Source of the DNA: Pseudomonadota bacterium
GTDB lineage: Bacteria; Pseudomonadota; Gammaproteobacteria; Burkholderiales; Burkholderiaceae_C
Assembly (NCBI GenBank): GCA_029779845.1
Contig: JAKOZT010000035.1
Span: 1-64,000, forward strand
DNA: 64,000 nucleotides
Reading direction: 5' to 3'
The translations under genes and the position numbers were made by a program. Below, in pieces: positions 30,784-40,200 of the stretch (the first letter of the stretch is position 1; every line of letters begins with the position of its first letter). The notes beneath the pieces were generated by a model. That model was not told the DNA's origin. It saw nothing but the letters and a program-made list of their open reading frames with translations, and did no database searches.

Positions 30784-31497
30784 ATGCAGAGCTTCGTCGA
30801 GCTGTGGGTCTATCTCTCGGCCACGCCGCTGTTCGGCCTGACCGCGACGCTGGTCGTCTACGTGCTCGCACAGTCGCTCTACGCGCGGCTCGATTTCGCG
30901 CCCTGGGCCAATCCGGTGCTGTGGACGGTGCTGACCCTCGCCCTGCTGCTCGCTGCCAGCGGCACGCCCTACCCGACCTATTTTTCCGGCGCGCAGTTCA
31001 TCCACTTCCTGCTCGGCCCGGCGGTGGTGGCACTGGCCTGGCCGCTGTGGCAGCGCCGCGCCGAGCTGCGCTCGCGCGCCCGCGCGGTGCTGGTCGCGGC
31101 CAGCGCCGGCGGCCTCGCAGCGGCGGCCACCGCGGTGGGTCTGGGCTGGGCGCTCGGCCTGCCCGACGCGGTGCTGCGCTCGCTGGCGCCCAAGTCGGTG
31201 ACCGCGCCGGTGGCGATGGGCATCGCCGAGCAGCTCGGCGGCATCCCGGCGCTGGCGGCGGCCTTCGCGGTGCTCACCGGGCTGGCCGGCGCGCTCAGCG
31301 CCAAGTACCTGTTCGACGCGCTGCGCATCGCCGAGCCCGAGGTCAGAGGCTTTGCGCTCGGCACCGCAGCGCACGGCATCGGCGCGGCGCGCGCGCTGCA
31401 GGTGCACCCCGACGCGGGCGCCTACGCCGGCCTCGCGCTGGGCGTGCAGGTGGTGCTGGCCGCGCTGCTGATGCCGCTGCTGGCGCGGCTGTTCTGA
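30784..31497 (+). CDS. lrgB: LrgB/CidB family membrane protein, probable carboxylate transporter subunit
   Basis: This 237-residue polytopic protein carries the LrgB signatures YFSGAQFIHFLLGPAVVALA, KSVTAPVAMGIAEQ and GTAAHGIGAARAL. It pairs with the upstream lrgA, six bases away. The highly conserved polar patch around PKSVTAP is intact. The pair sits inside the glc operon, so it probably moves glycolate, glyoxylate or pyruvate across the inner membrane rather than acting in lysis. Confidence 0.92.
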   Translation: MQSFVELWVYLSATPLFGLTATLVVYVLAQSLYARLDFAPWANPVLWTVLTLALLLAASGTPYPTYFSGAQFIHFLLGPAVVALAWPLWQRRAELRSRARAVLVAASAGGLAAAATAVGLGWALGLPDAVLRSLAPKSVTAPVAMGIAEQLGGIPALAAAFAVLTGLAGALSAKYLFDALRIAEPEVRGFALGTAAHGIGAARALQVHPDAGAYAGLALGVQVVLAALLMPLLARLF

Positions 31498-31525
31498 CGA
31501 CGACGAGACGACCCGAGACACGCTC

Positions 31526-32758
31526 ATGCAGACCACGCTCGCACCCGAGTTCCAGGGCACCCGCGAAGGCGCCGAGGCCGAGGCCATCCTGCGCAAGTGC
31601 GTGCACTGCGGCTTCTGCACCGCCACCTGCCCGACCTACCAGCTGCTCGGCGACGAGCTCGACGGCCCGCGCGGCCGCATCTACCTGATCAAGCAGGTGC
31701 TGGAAGGCAAGCCGGTCACGCGCGCGACGCAGCTGCACCTCGACCGCTGCCTGACCTGCCGCAACTGCGAGAGCACCTGCCCCTCGGGCGTGCAGTACGG
31801 GCACCTGGTCGAGATCGGCCGCAAGGTGGTGGAAGACCGCGTCGAGCGCCCGCGCAGCGAGCGCGTCAAGCGCTGGCTTCTCAAGGAGGGCCTGACCTCG
31901 CCGCTCTTCGCGCCGGCGATGAAGCTCGGCCAGCTGGTGCGCCCGCTGCTGCCCGCGCTGCTGCAGGAGAAGGTGCCGACGCGCCAGCCGGCCAGCGCGC
32001 ACCGCTGGCCGACGCGCGAGCACGAGCGCAAGGTGCTGATGCTGATGGGCTGCGTGCAGCCTTCGATGATGCCCAACATCAACAGCGCCACCGCGCGTGT
32101 GCTCGACGCCGCCGGCATCCAGACGCTGGTGGCCGACGAAGCCGGCTGCTGCGGCGCGATCCACACGCACCTGAACGACATCGAAGCCGGCCTCGCGGAC
32201 ATGCGCCGCAACGTCGATGCGTGGTGGCCGCTGGTCAGCGCCGGCAAGGTCGAGGCGATCGTGATGAACGCCTCCGGCTGCGGCGCGCAGGTGAAGGACT
32301 ACGCCCACGCGCTGGCGCACGACCCGGCGTATGCCGAGCGCGCGCAGCGCATCAGCGAACTCACCAAGGATCTGAGCGAGCTGCTGCCCGACCTCGTGCC
32401 GCGCCTGAAGCCGCGCCTGCGCGCGCGCGGCCCGAGGAAGCTCGCCTACCACCCGCCCTGCACGCTGCAGCACGCGCAGAAGCTGCGCGGCGGCGTCGAG
32501 ACGCACATGGCCGCTCTGGGCTTCGAGGTCGGCACCGCGTGCAGCGAATCGCACCTGTGCTGCGGCTCGGCGGGCACCTACTCGGTGCTGCAGCCCGAGC
32601 TGTCGCACCAGCTGCGCGACCGCAAGCTCGCCAACCTCGAACCGCTGAAGCCCGAGGTGATCGTCTCGGCCAACATCGGCTGCATCCAGCACCTGGGCAG
32701 CGGCACCGCCACGCCGGTGCGGCACTGGGTCGAGGTGCTGGACGAGGCGCTCGCCTGA
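31526..32758 (+). CDS. glcF: Glycolate oxidase iron-sulfur subunit GlcF
   Basis: This 410-residue protein has two [4Fe-4S] ferredoxin-type clusters: Cys 25, 28, 31, 35 (CVHCGFCTATCP) and Cys 75, 78, 81, 85 (CLTCRNCESTCP). Two CCG domains follow, with GCCGAIHTHL and LCCGSAGTYS. It takes electrons from GlcD/GlcE and delivers them to the membrane quinone pool. It closes the glycolate block. The gap after lrgB is 28 bp with no terminator, so co-transcription is likely. Confidence 0.95.
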   Translation: MQTTLAPEFQGTREGAEAEAILRKCVHCGFCTATCPTYQLLGDELDGPRGRIYLIKQVLEGKPVTRATQLHLDRCLTCRNCESTCPSGVQYGHLVEIGRKVVEDRVERPRSERVKRWLLKEGLTSPLFAPAMKLGQLVRPLLPALLQEKVPTRQPASAHRWPTREHERKVLMLMGCVQPSMMPNINSATARVLDAAGIQTLVADEAGCCGAIHTHLNDIEAGLADMRRNVDAWWPLVSAGKVEAIVMNASGCGAQVKDYAHALAHDPAYAERAQRISELTKDLSELLPDLVPRLKPRLRARGPRKLAYHPPCTLQHAQKLRGGVETHMAALGFEVGTACSESHLCCGSAGTYSVLQPELSHQLRDRKLANLEPLKPEVIVSANIGCIQHLGSGTATPVRHWVEVLDEALA

Positions 32759-32762
32759 GGCG

Positions 32763-33422
32763 TTAGCTCGCGTCGACCTGCGCCGCGATCTCGCGCAGCG
32801 ACTGCTCGAAGATCTCGCTCGGCTGGCCGCCCTGGATCAACCAGCGCTGGTTGACGATCACCGAGGGTACCGAGCTGATGCCGGCCTCGCGCCAGCGTTC
32901 TTCTTCCTCGCGCACCGCGTCGGCGAACTCGCCGCCGTCGATCACCTGCGCAGCACGCGCCGCATCCAGCCCGGCGCGTTCGGCGCAGCGCAGCAGCACC
33001 TCGCGCGCGCCGGGGTTCTCGCCCTCGGTGAAGTGGGCCGCGAGCAGCGCATGCTTCAAGGCGCGCTGCTGCGCCGCGCCTTCCTCGCCGACCCAGTGCA
33101 GCAGGCGGTGCGCGTCGAAGGTGTTGTAGGTGCGGCCGCGCCTGTCCATGCGGAACTCGAAGCCCACCGCCGCGCCGCGCTCGGCGATCAGACGCTGGTT
33201 GTGCTCGACCTGCGCGGCGCTCATGCCGTATTTCTTCGCCAGGTAGGGCACGACCTCGGCGCCTTCCGGCCCCATGTCGGGGTGCAGCTCGAAGGGGCGG
33301 AAGTGCAGCTCGACGGCCACCTCGCCTTCGAGCTTCTTCAGCGCGATCTCCAGCGAAGAAAGACCGATCGCGCACCACGGGCAGACCACGTCGGAGACGA
33401 AGTCGATCGTCAGCGTCTTCAT
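32763..33422 (-). CDS. DsbA-family oxidoreductase (FrnE type)
   Basis: This 219-residue cytoplasmic thioredoxin-fold protein with an inserted helical domain has the active-site CPWC at Cys14/Cys17 in VSDVVCPWCAIGL. The cis-Pro loop lies in SSVPSVIVNQRW. It lacks a signal peptide, as FrnE-type proteins do; these contribute to oxidative-stress tolerance or polyketide formation in some bacteria. Its ATG overlaps the stop of the preceding small gene (ATGA), so translation is coupled. It converges with glcF. Confidence 0.88.
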   Translation of the reverse strand: MKTLTIDFVSDVVCPWCAIGLSSLEIALKKLEGEVAVELHFRPFELHPDMGPEGAEVVPYLAKKYGMSAAQVEHNQRLIAERGAAVGFEFRMDRRGRTYNTFDAHRLLHWVGEEGAAQQRALKHALLAAHFTEGENPGAREVLLRCAERAGLDAARAAQVIDGGEFADAVREEEERWREAGISSVPSVIVNQRWLIQGGQPSEIFEQSLREIAAQVDAS

Positions 33423-33661
33423 CAGCAGCGCCCCGAACGCCGGCTGCGCGGCTGCAGCTTGTCGAGCTCGGCGAGCTGCTGCTTGAGCAGGATGGCCAGC
33501 GTGCGCGCATGCTCCACCGGCAGGCGGATCGCACTGCCGCCGCCCGCACCCTCGTCGCGCGGCGCGCGCGGCTGCACCAGCAGCTCGCTGCCGAGCACGA
33601 TCACGCCCTTGTCGTGGCGCGCCGAGGTGAGGCGCTGGATTTCGATGTCGTAGGTCTTCAC
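33422..33661 (-). CDS. Small conserved protein of unknown function
   Basis: This 79-residue soluble protein starts with GTG (MKTYDIEIQRLTS) and has a beta-rich first half followed by a predicted amphipathic helix (ARTLAILLKQQLAELDKLQ). I do not recognise a named family; similar short proteins next to frnE genes seem common in Burkholderiales. The overlap with the FrnE start by ATGA implies the pair is co-translated. No cysteines occur before the last residue, so a redox role of its own is unlikely. Confidence 0.65.
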   Translation of the reverse strand: MKTYDIEIQRLTSARHDKGVIVLGSELLVQPRAPRDEGAGGGSAIRLPVEHARTLAILLKQQLAELDKLQPRSRRSGRC

Positions 33662-33791
33662 GTGCGGGTTCGTGGTTGGTGCGAGTGCGCATTGTCGCGC
33701 CGAGCAGGCGCTGCGTTGTCGAACCTTTGCTTACCCACACGTCGCTGCGCTGATCACACTGCGCTCCGGCTCAGCCTAGCAGTATCGATTC

Positions 33792-35636
33792 ATGCACGAC
33801 CTTTCCTCTCCGAAGCTCGCACGCGCCGCAGCGTTTGCGCTCGTCGCCACGCTGATGGCCGCCTGCGGTGGTGGCGGATCGGGCGACACCAGCGGCATCG
33901 GCGCCGAGACGCCGGCACCGGTGCCCGCGCCCGAACCGGTGCCTGCACCGTCTGCACCCGCACCCACACCTGCACCCACGCCCACACCTGCGCCTTCCCC
34001 CGCGCCTTCGCCCGCGCCCGGCGGCGCCAATGCGTCGGTGGCCGGTGCGCTGTCCCTGCCCAACCCGACGCTCGAAAACCTGACGGTCGAATGGGCCTTC
34101 AGCGGCGACGCCAACGCCAATGCCCAGGTGTCGGTTCGTTACCGTGCGCAAGGCAGCGCAACATGGTCGGCGGGCATGCCGCTGCGGCGCACGGCCGCCG
34201 GCTCCGCCGCCGATTTCTCGTGGACCACGCGCCACTCGGGCAGCGTGTTCGGCCTGAGCCCGGCCACGACCTACGAACTCGAGCTCACGCTGACCGATCC
34301 CGATGGCGGATCCGAACAGCGCCTGGCGACCGCACGCACACGCGCCGTGCCCGCGCCGATGGCCGGCGCCACGGTGCGCCCCGCCAGCGCGTCGACGCTG
34401 GCCGCGGTGATGAACGCCGCGCAGCCCGGCGACGTCATCGAGCTGGCCGCCGGCAGCTACTCGGGCTTCACCGTCGCGCGCGACGGCAGCGAAGGCAAGC
34501 CGATCGTGATCCGCGCCGCGACGCGCGGCTCGGTCGTGATCAACGGCGAGGTCGGCCTCTTCAACCGCAACCACGTGCAGCTCGACGGCCTCACGGTCAA
34601 CGGCCGCATCCGCTTCAACGGCTCCAACAACGTCGCGATCACGCGCTGCGCCGTCAATGCCTCGGCGTCGTTGGGTGGCGACGGCATCGTCACCTACCTG
34701 CGCGCCGAGAACGCCTACATTGCCGACAACGTCGTCACCGGCACCACCGCGTGGGCCGACAGCTCGCTGGGCGTCAACGGCAACAACCTCGGCGAAGGCA
34801 TCCTCGTCACCGGGCCGGGCCACGTGATCCAGAACAACCGCGTGGTCGGCTTCCGCGACGGCATCTCCTTCCTCGAAGGCAGCGAGGCGGTCGACCAGTA
34901 CAGCATCGACGTGCTGAACAACGACATCGAGGTGGCGGCCGACGATGGCGTGGAGGCCGACTTCTGCCGCCACAACTGCCGCATCATGCGCAACCGCATC
35001 ACGAACGTGTTCGTGGGGCTGTCGTCGCAGCCGGGTCTGGGCGGGCCGACCTATTTCGTGCGCAACGTGCTCTACAACGTCGCCCACGTGGCCTTCAAGC
35101 TCTACCGCGAGAGCCACGGCGACGTGCTGCTGCACAACACGGTGGTGAAGTCCGGCGACGCGCTGGGCCTGTATGCCGGCGTGCCGATCGTCGCGCTGTA
35201 CAGCCGCAACAACCTGCTCATCGGCGGGCCCGGCGGCACCTACGGCGGCTACACCAACGGCAGCGGTCGCGTGATCGACATTTCCACGCTCGACACCAGC
35301 AGCGCCGACATGAACTACGACGCTCTGGGCTCGAACACCGGCAGCTTCGGCGGACGACTGGGCAGCACTTCGTTTTCGAGCCTTGCGCAGCTGCGATCGG
35401 CGACCGGCGAGAAGGCCGCCGTGGAGGTGGGGCTCGGCGCCTTCGCCGTGGCGCCGGCCTTCCCGTCCGCGGCGATGACGCGCTACGCCGTGCCCGACCT
35501 GCGGCCGGCCGCGGGCGGCGCGGCGGTCGACGCCGGCGTCGCCCTCCCGGGCATCAACGACGGTTTCAGCGGCAGCGCGCCGGATGCGGGCGCCTACGAG
35601 CTGGGCGCGGCGCTGCCGCTGTACGGCCCGCGCTGA
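33792..35636 (+). CDS. Right-handed beta-helix lipoprotein (chondroitinase-B/polysaccharide-lyase-like)
   Basis: This 614-residue protein has a lipoprotein signal ending LMAAC (Cys25). A low-complexity Pro/Ala/Thr linker (residues 39-76) is followed by a fibronectin-III-like beta domain (about 85-185). A long parallel beta-helix then runs from about residue 210 (PGDVIELAAGSYSG, FNRNHVQLDGLTVNG) to about 490. The fold is shared by PL6 lyases and surface adhesins. I cannot see a convincing catalytic Lys/Arg/Glu set. It stands alone between oppositely oriented genes. The 130-bp upstream gap contains no clear Shine-Dalgarno and is less GC-rich than its surroundings. Function is unknown, surface-exposed by inference. 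Confidence 0.8.
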   Translation: MHDLSSPKLARAAAFALVATLMAACGGGGSGDTSGIGAETPAPVPAPEPVPAPSAPAPTPAPTPTPAPSPAPSPAPGGANASVAGALSLPNPTLENLTVEWAFSGDANANAQVSVRYRAQGSATWSAGMPLRRTAAGSAADFSWTTRHSGSVFGLSPATTYELELTLTDPDGGSEQRLATARTRAVPAPMAGATVRPASASTLAAVMNAAQPGDVIELAAGSYSGFTVARDGSEGKPIVIRAATRGSVVINGEVGLFNRNHVQLDGLTVNGRIRFNGSNNVAITRCAVNASASLGGDGIVTYLRAENAYIADNVVTGTTAWADSSLGVNGNNLGEGILVTGPGHVIQNNRVVGFRDGISFLEGSEAVDQYSIDVLNNDIEVAADDGVEADFCRHNCRIMRNRITNVFVGLSSQPGLGGPTYFVRNVLYNVAHVAFKLYRESHGDVLLHNTVVKSGDALGLYAGVPIVALYSRNNLLIGGPGGTYGGYTNGSGRVIDISTLDTSSADMNYDALGSNTGSFGGRLGSTSFSSLAQLRSATGEKAAVEVGLGAFAVAPAFPSAAMTRYAVPDLRPAAGGAAVDAGVALPGINDGFSGSAPDAGAYELGAALPLYGPR

Positions 35637-35658
35637 CGGGCCGCGTGGCGGGCGCGCG

Positions 35659-36399
35659 CTAGATGCAGCGCCCGCCGTCCACTTCCAGCGCGACGCCGGT
35701 GATCATCGAGGCCTCGTCGCTGCACAGGAAGCAGGCGGCGTTGCCCAGATCGTCGGGGCGCGAGAAGCGGCCGAGCGGGATGGTGGCGAGGAACTTCGCG
35801 CGTGTCTCGGGCGTGTCGCCGCCCATGAAGGTGGCCAGCAGCGGCGTCTCGCCGGCCACCGGGTTGAGCGCGACGACGCGGATGCCGGCGCTCGCCAGCT
35901 CGACCGCCATCGCGCGCGTCGCGGTGATCACCCAGCCCTTGCTGGCGTTGTACCAGGCCAGCTTCGGCCGCGGGCTCACGCCGGCGGTGCTCGCCATGTT
36001 CAGGATCACGCCGCCGCCGGCCGCCTTCATGCGCGGCACCGCCTCGCGCGCGGCCAGGTAGATCGCCTTCATGTTGACCGCGACGATGCGGTCGAACTCG
36101 TCTTCGGGCAGGCTTTCGAGCGGCTGCGGCAAGTGCCCGACGCCGGCGTTGTTGACCAGGATGTCGAGCGCGCCGAAATGCTCGAAGGCCGCCTCGACCA
36201 TGCGCTTCGCGTCCTCGGCGCGCGCCACGTCGACCGCCAGCGCGATGGAGCCGGTGGCCTGCGCCACGCGCTGTGCGTTGGCGGCATCGCGATCGGCGAC
36301 GATCACGCGCGCGCCCTCGGCGACGAACTTGCGGACGATGCCTTCGCCGAAGCCCGATCCGCCGCCGGTGACGACGGCGGCCTTGCCCTGCAGTCTCAT
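35659..36399 (-). CDS. Short-chain dehydrogenase/reductase
   Basis: This 246-residue classical SDR has the NAD(P)-binding TGGGSGFG at residues 12-19, NNAGVG near residue 84, the catalytic Ser/Tyr/Lys set in MASTAGVSPRPKLAWYNASK, and a C-terminal ALEVDGGRCI. An Asp after the second strand (IVADRD) favours NAD over NADP. It is probably a 3-oxoacyl-ACP reductase-like or sugar/alcohol dehydrogenase; the substrate is unknown. The start at 36399 is preferred because AAGGGG lies upstream, compared with an earlier ATG at 36414 without a Shine-Dalgarno. Confidence 0.9.
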   Translation of the reverse strand: MRLQGKAAVVTGGGSGFGEGIVRKFVAEGARVIVADRDAANAQRVAQATGSIALAVDVARAEDAKRMVEAAFEHFGALDILVNNAGVGHLPQPLESLPEDEFDRIVAVNMKAIYLAAREAVPRMKAAGGGVILNMASTAGVSPRPKLAWYNASKGWVITATRAMAVELASAGIRVVALNPVAGETPLLATFMGGDTPETRAKFLATIPLGRFSRPDDLGNAACFLCSDEASMITGVALEVDGGRCI

Positions 36400-36448
36400 C
36401 GCATGCCCCTTCATGGAACGCCGAGCGCGCGCGCCATGATAGGCAAGC

Positions 36449-36775
36449 TCAGTTCGCGCCGCTCTCCGGCACGTAGACGATCGAGCCGTCCTTCATCCGG
36501 TAGGCCACGCCGGCCTTCTCGCCGTCGCCCGAGCCGATCGCGCCGCTCGATTTGTAGCGCTCGATCTTCTCGCCCTTCTTGACGACGATCTCCATGTTCG
36601 GCTTGCCGGGGTCGGTGATCACCGTCACGTCGCGCTGCGCGAAGGGGCTCAGCAGCGGGTTCTGCGCGACGGTGATCAAGAGCGCCGCGATGATGACGAG
36701 GAAGATGTCGATCAGGTTGACCACCGACAGGATCGGGTCGTCGGTCTCGGGTTCGTGCAAGAGCCGCAGTGCCAT
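36449..36775 (-). CDS. DUF2149 family ExbD-like single-span protein
   Basis: This 108-residue protein has one membrane helix at residues 17-37. The helix carries NLIDIFLVIIAALL, with Asp23 at the place of the proton-carrying Asp of ExbD (IDVMLVLL-type pattern). The C-terminal part of about 70 residues would be periplasmic. The ATG overlaps the stop of the ExbB-like gene (TGATG), so the two are co-translated. Members of DUF2149 are found next to MotA/ExbB-like and CobN-like genes. It most likely forms a proton channel with its neighbour. That role is inferred. Confidence 0.82.
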   Translation of the reverse strand: MALRLLHEPETDDPILSVVNLIDIFLVIIAALLITVAQNPLLSPFAQRDVTVITDPGKPNMEIVVKKGEKIERYKSSGAIGSGDGEKAGVAYRMKDGSIVYVPESGAN

Positions 36776-37266
36776 CACGCCGCTCCTTGCGAACGACTGC
36801 GCGCGATCTCCAGCATCTCCTCGGCCAGCCAGCGCCGCCGCACGTTGGCTACCCAGAACGTGATCGCCGCGGCGATCAGCGCGAGGATCACGGCCGAAAA
36901 CGCCACCGTCAGGTTGCTCGACACCTGCGCGAGGTTGCCGTCGGACAGGCCTTTCAGCGCCGGCCCCATCGGGATCATCGTCGCCACCAGGCCCAGCAGC
37001 GGCGTCACGCGGCTGGCGATGCGCGGGCCTTCCATCAGCTTGTGCGCCTTCAGGTCGAGCTCGTCATCGCTCAGCCCCGCCGGGCCGGCGGCGCGGTGCG
37101 CAGCCACCAGCGGCCGGCCGGCGCCGGAGCGGCGGCGCAGCGCCAGCATCGCGAACTCGCCGAGCACCCAGAAGGCGTAGAGGAACAGCGTGGCGATCAG
37201 CAGCAGCGTGGGCAGCAAGAACAGCTGCGCCACGGTGTACATGGTGGTTTCGAGGACGGAGGACAT
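36775..37266 (-). CDS. MotA/TolQ/ExbB-like proton channel protein
   Basis: This 163-residue protein has three hydrophobic helices near residues 12-40, 85-108 and 118-143, the ExbB/TolQ arrangement, with RVTPLLGLVATMIPMGPAL at the second helix. It is shorter than E. coli ExbB (244 residues), lacking most of the cytoplasmic loop extension. A weak AAGG precedes the ATG at 37264-37266. It is flanked by the CobN-like gene upstream and DUF2149 downstream on the same strand. A channel that converts proton-motive force to motion in an envelope partner is the expected role. Confidence 0.86.
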   Translation of the reverse strand: MSSVLETTMYTVAQLFLLPTLLLIATLFLYAFWVLGEFAMLALRRRSGAGRPLVAAHRAAGPAGLSDDELDLKAHKLMEGPRIASRVTPLLGLVATMIPMGPALKGLSDGNLAQVSSNLTVAFSAVILALIAAAITFWVANVRRRWLAEEMLEIARSRSQGAA

Positions 37267-37289
37267 GGGTGCCTTGAGGAAGAAGAGGT

Positions 37290-40200
37290 TCAGATCGCGA
37301 TGCGGTCGGCGCGCGCACCGCGCCACGCGCCGCCGGCCGTGGCCAGCGCGAGCAGCAGCAGCGCGGCGAGCGCGCCGAGCAGGTCGAGCGAAGGCGCGAG
37401 CGCCTCGGCCACACGTTCGAGCTTGATGCCCTGCACCGGCGGCGGCGGGGGCGGCGGGGCGAGATCGGGCAGCGTGGCTTCGGCCGGCGCCGGCGGCGCC
37501 ACGGCGGCAACCGGTGCAGCAGCCGGCGCGGCCAGCCCATACCCCACTTCAGCCGGCGCGACAAATTCGCGGAACGCGGCGTTCTCGCTGCGCACTTGAA
37601 AGCGCTGCGCCAGCTCGTTGTAGCGCGCCTTCAGCTCGGCCACGCTCGTCGGGTCGGCGTCCCACTGCTTCAGGCGCGCCGCTTCGAGCATGCGCTCGAT
37701 GCTCTGCGCCAGCGCGTGCGGGTTGTTGGCTTCGAACCATTGCTTCAGGCCGAGCTTGTGCTTGTCGCGCACGTAGACGTCCATGAACTCCTGCCACTGG
37801 TCGCCGCGCACCACCTCGCGCGCCACGCTCTGCCAGCCGGCGAAGTTGTTGATGCCGTCGAGCACCTGCAGCGTGCCGCTGTAGCCCTCGGCCATCAGGC
37901 CCTGGATGTGGCCGGGGTGGAAGTTGCGCGTCGCCAGCTCCTTGGCGAGGAAGCTCGCCGCGCCTTCGACCTTGCCGCCGCCCCCTGGCCCATTCGCGCG
38001 CAGGTTGCTGACGTACAGCTCGGGCGCCTTCCCGTCGAGGTGCCGCACCGCCAGGCCGATGCCGCCGAGGTACTGGAACGGGTCGTCGGTGGTCAGCATG
38101 CCGTACAGGTTGCTGGTGCGCGCCAGCACCGCCGCTTCGGTGCCGCGCAGGTGCTCGGCGTAGAGGTTGAGCTTGCCAGCTCCTTTCGCGCCGGCCTGCC
38201 CCCAGGTCGATTCGTCCGGCCCGTAGGCGTACTGCATGCGCGAGAGGTACAGCTCGGCGAGCTTGCGGTCGCCTTCGGCCTGCGTCTTCCAGGTGTCGGT
38301 GGCCAGCGCCGCGTCGTCCAGCCCGGTGCCGTAGCGGCCCGATTCGCTGGAGAAGATGCGCGTCGCGCCGGCCGCCTGCGCCTGCGCCTCGGGCACGCCG
38401 CTGGCTGCGAGCTGGCGCGCGATGCGCTGCGCGTTCGCGGCCACCGGGTTGTCGGCCTCGCCGCGCGCTTCGGAAGCCAGCCGCGCCGCTTCGGCGAGCT
38501 GCTTCATCACGTTGGGGAAGTGGTCGCGGTACAGACCCGTGGCCGACAGCACCACGTCGACGCGCGGCCGGCCGAGCTGCTCGCGCGGGATCAGCTTGAC
38601 GCCGCCGACACGCCCGCCCGGCTCCCACACCGGCTCGACGCCCATTGCCCACAGCGCCTGCGCTTCGAGCAGGCCGAAGTGGCGCATGGTCTCCACCGAC
38701 CACAGCGTGAAGGTGAGCTTCGAAGGCGCGCGCCCAGTCTTGGCGCGGTGCGCGGCGAGCAGCTGGTCGAGCGCGAGCTTGCCGGCTTCCCACGCGGCTT
38801 TCGTCGGCACGCGGCTCGGGTCGAAGCCGACCATGTTGCGCCCGGTGGGCAGCGCATCGGGGTTCTTGATCGGGTCGCCGCCGTAGCTGGTGGCGATGTA
38901 GCGGCCGTCCAGCCCGGCCAGCAGCGCGCGCATCTCGTTGGCCGCGCCCAGATCGTCGTACCACTGGCGCGCCTGCGGCAGTCGCTCGCGCGCGGCGGCC
39001 GTCATGTGCGGCGGCTCGCTGCCGTCTTTCAGGTAGGCCGCGAGCAGGCGGTAGGGCTTGGTCTCGGCGAGCTTCGTGTAGTCGGCCACCATCAGCTCGT
39101 CGTTCTCTTCCAGCGGGTTGCCGGGGTCGGCCACGCCTTCCCAGAACTCCTTGCCCAGCATCGTCAGCACCTGGGCGATGCGCCACTTCGGGTCCGCGCC
39201 CTGGCCGAAGGTGTGCAGGCCGATCGGCTGCGCGGTCAGCGCCAGCTCGTGCAGGTGGTCGTGCACCGCGGCGACGAAGGTGTCGAACTCGCGTGCGATG
39301 CGCTCGTCGCTCCAGCCCATGTCGAGGTGGATGCGCTCGCGCTTCACGCCGTCCAGGAACTCGGCGCGCAGCTGTTCCTTCACGCCGCCGACGTCCTGCG
39401 CCAGCCACTGGTGCAGCAGGTCGTGGATCTTGGTCAGCCGGTCGTGCAGGCCGGCCGGTGTCAGCGGCGGCGTCTGGTGGCTGACGATCACCGCGCGGCC
39501 GCGCCGCTTGGCCTGCGTCGATTCGCCGATGTTGTCGACGATGTACGGATACAGCACCGGCACGTCGCCCACCGCCAGCATCGGCCAGTCGAACACCGAC
39601 AGGCCGCGCTCCTTGCCGGGCAGCCACTCCTGCGTGCCGTGGGTGCCGAAGTGCACGAGGGCGTCCGCGCCGAACTGCTGGCGCGCCCACAGGTAGACGG
39701 CCATGTAGTAGTGCGTGGGCACCGCGCTCATCGAGTGGTAGAGCGCCTTCTCGCGGTCGCTGCCGCGTTCGTCCCGGCCCGGCTGCGGCAGCAGCGTCAC
39801 GTGGCCGAGCTGCAGGCGCGGGATCACGAAGTAGGGCTCGGCGGGGTCGCCCAGCACCATCGCCGAGCGCTCGGGCTCGCCCCAGCGCTGCAGCAGCGAG
39901 GCCTGCACCGGCGCGGGCAGCGTGCGCAGCCATTGGCGGTAGGCGCTCAGCGGCAGCTTGTCGGCCAGGCCGTCGCGCAGCAGCGCGCGCAGCACCTCGC
40001 GGTCTTCGGGCGGGCGGTAGCCGGGGGCGAGCAGGCGCTGCAGCTTCTCTGTGAGCGGCTTTTCTTCGAGGGCTTCGGTGCGGTAGCCGGCGCCTTGCAG
40101 CGCCGTCAGCGTGCCCGCGAGGCTGCGCGGCAGGTTCATGAAACTCGCCGAGAGGTTCTTCTCGCCGGCCGGGTAGTTCCAGAAGAAGACCGCGACGCGC

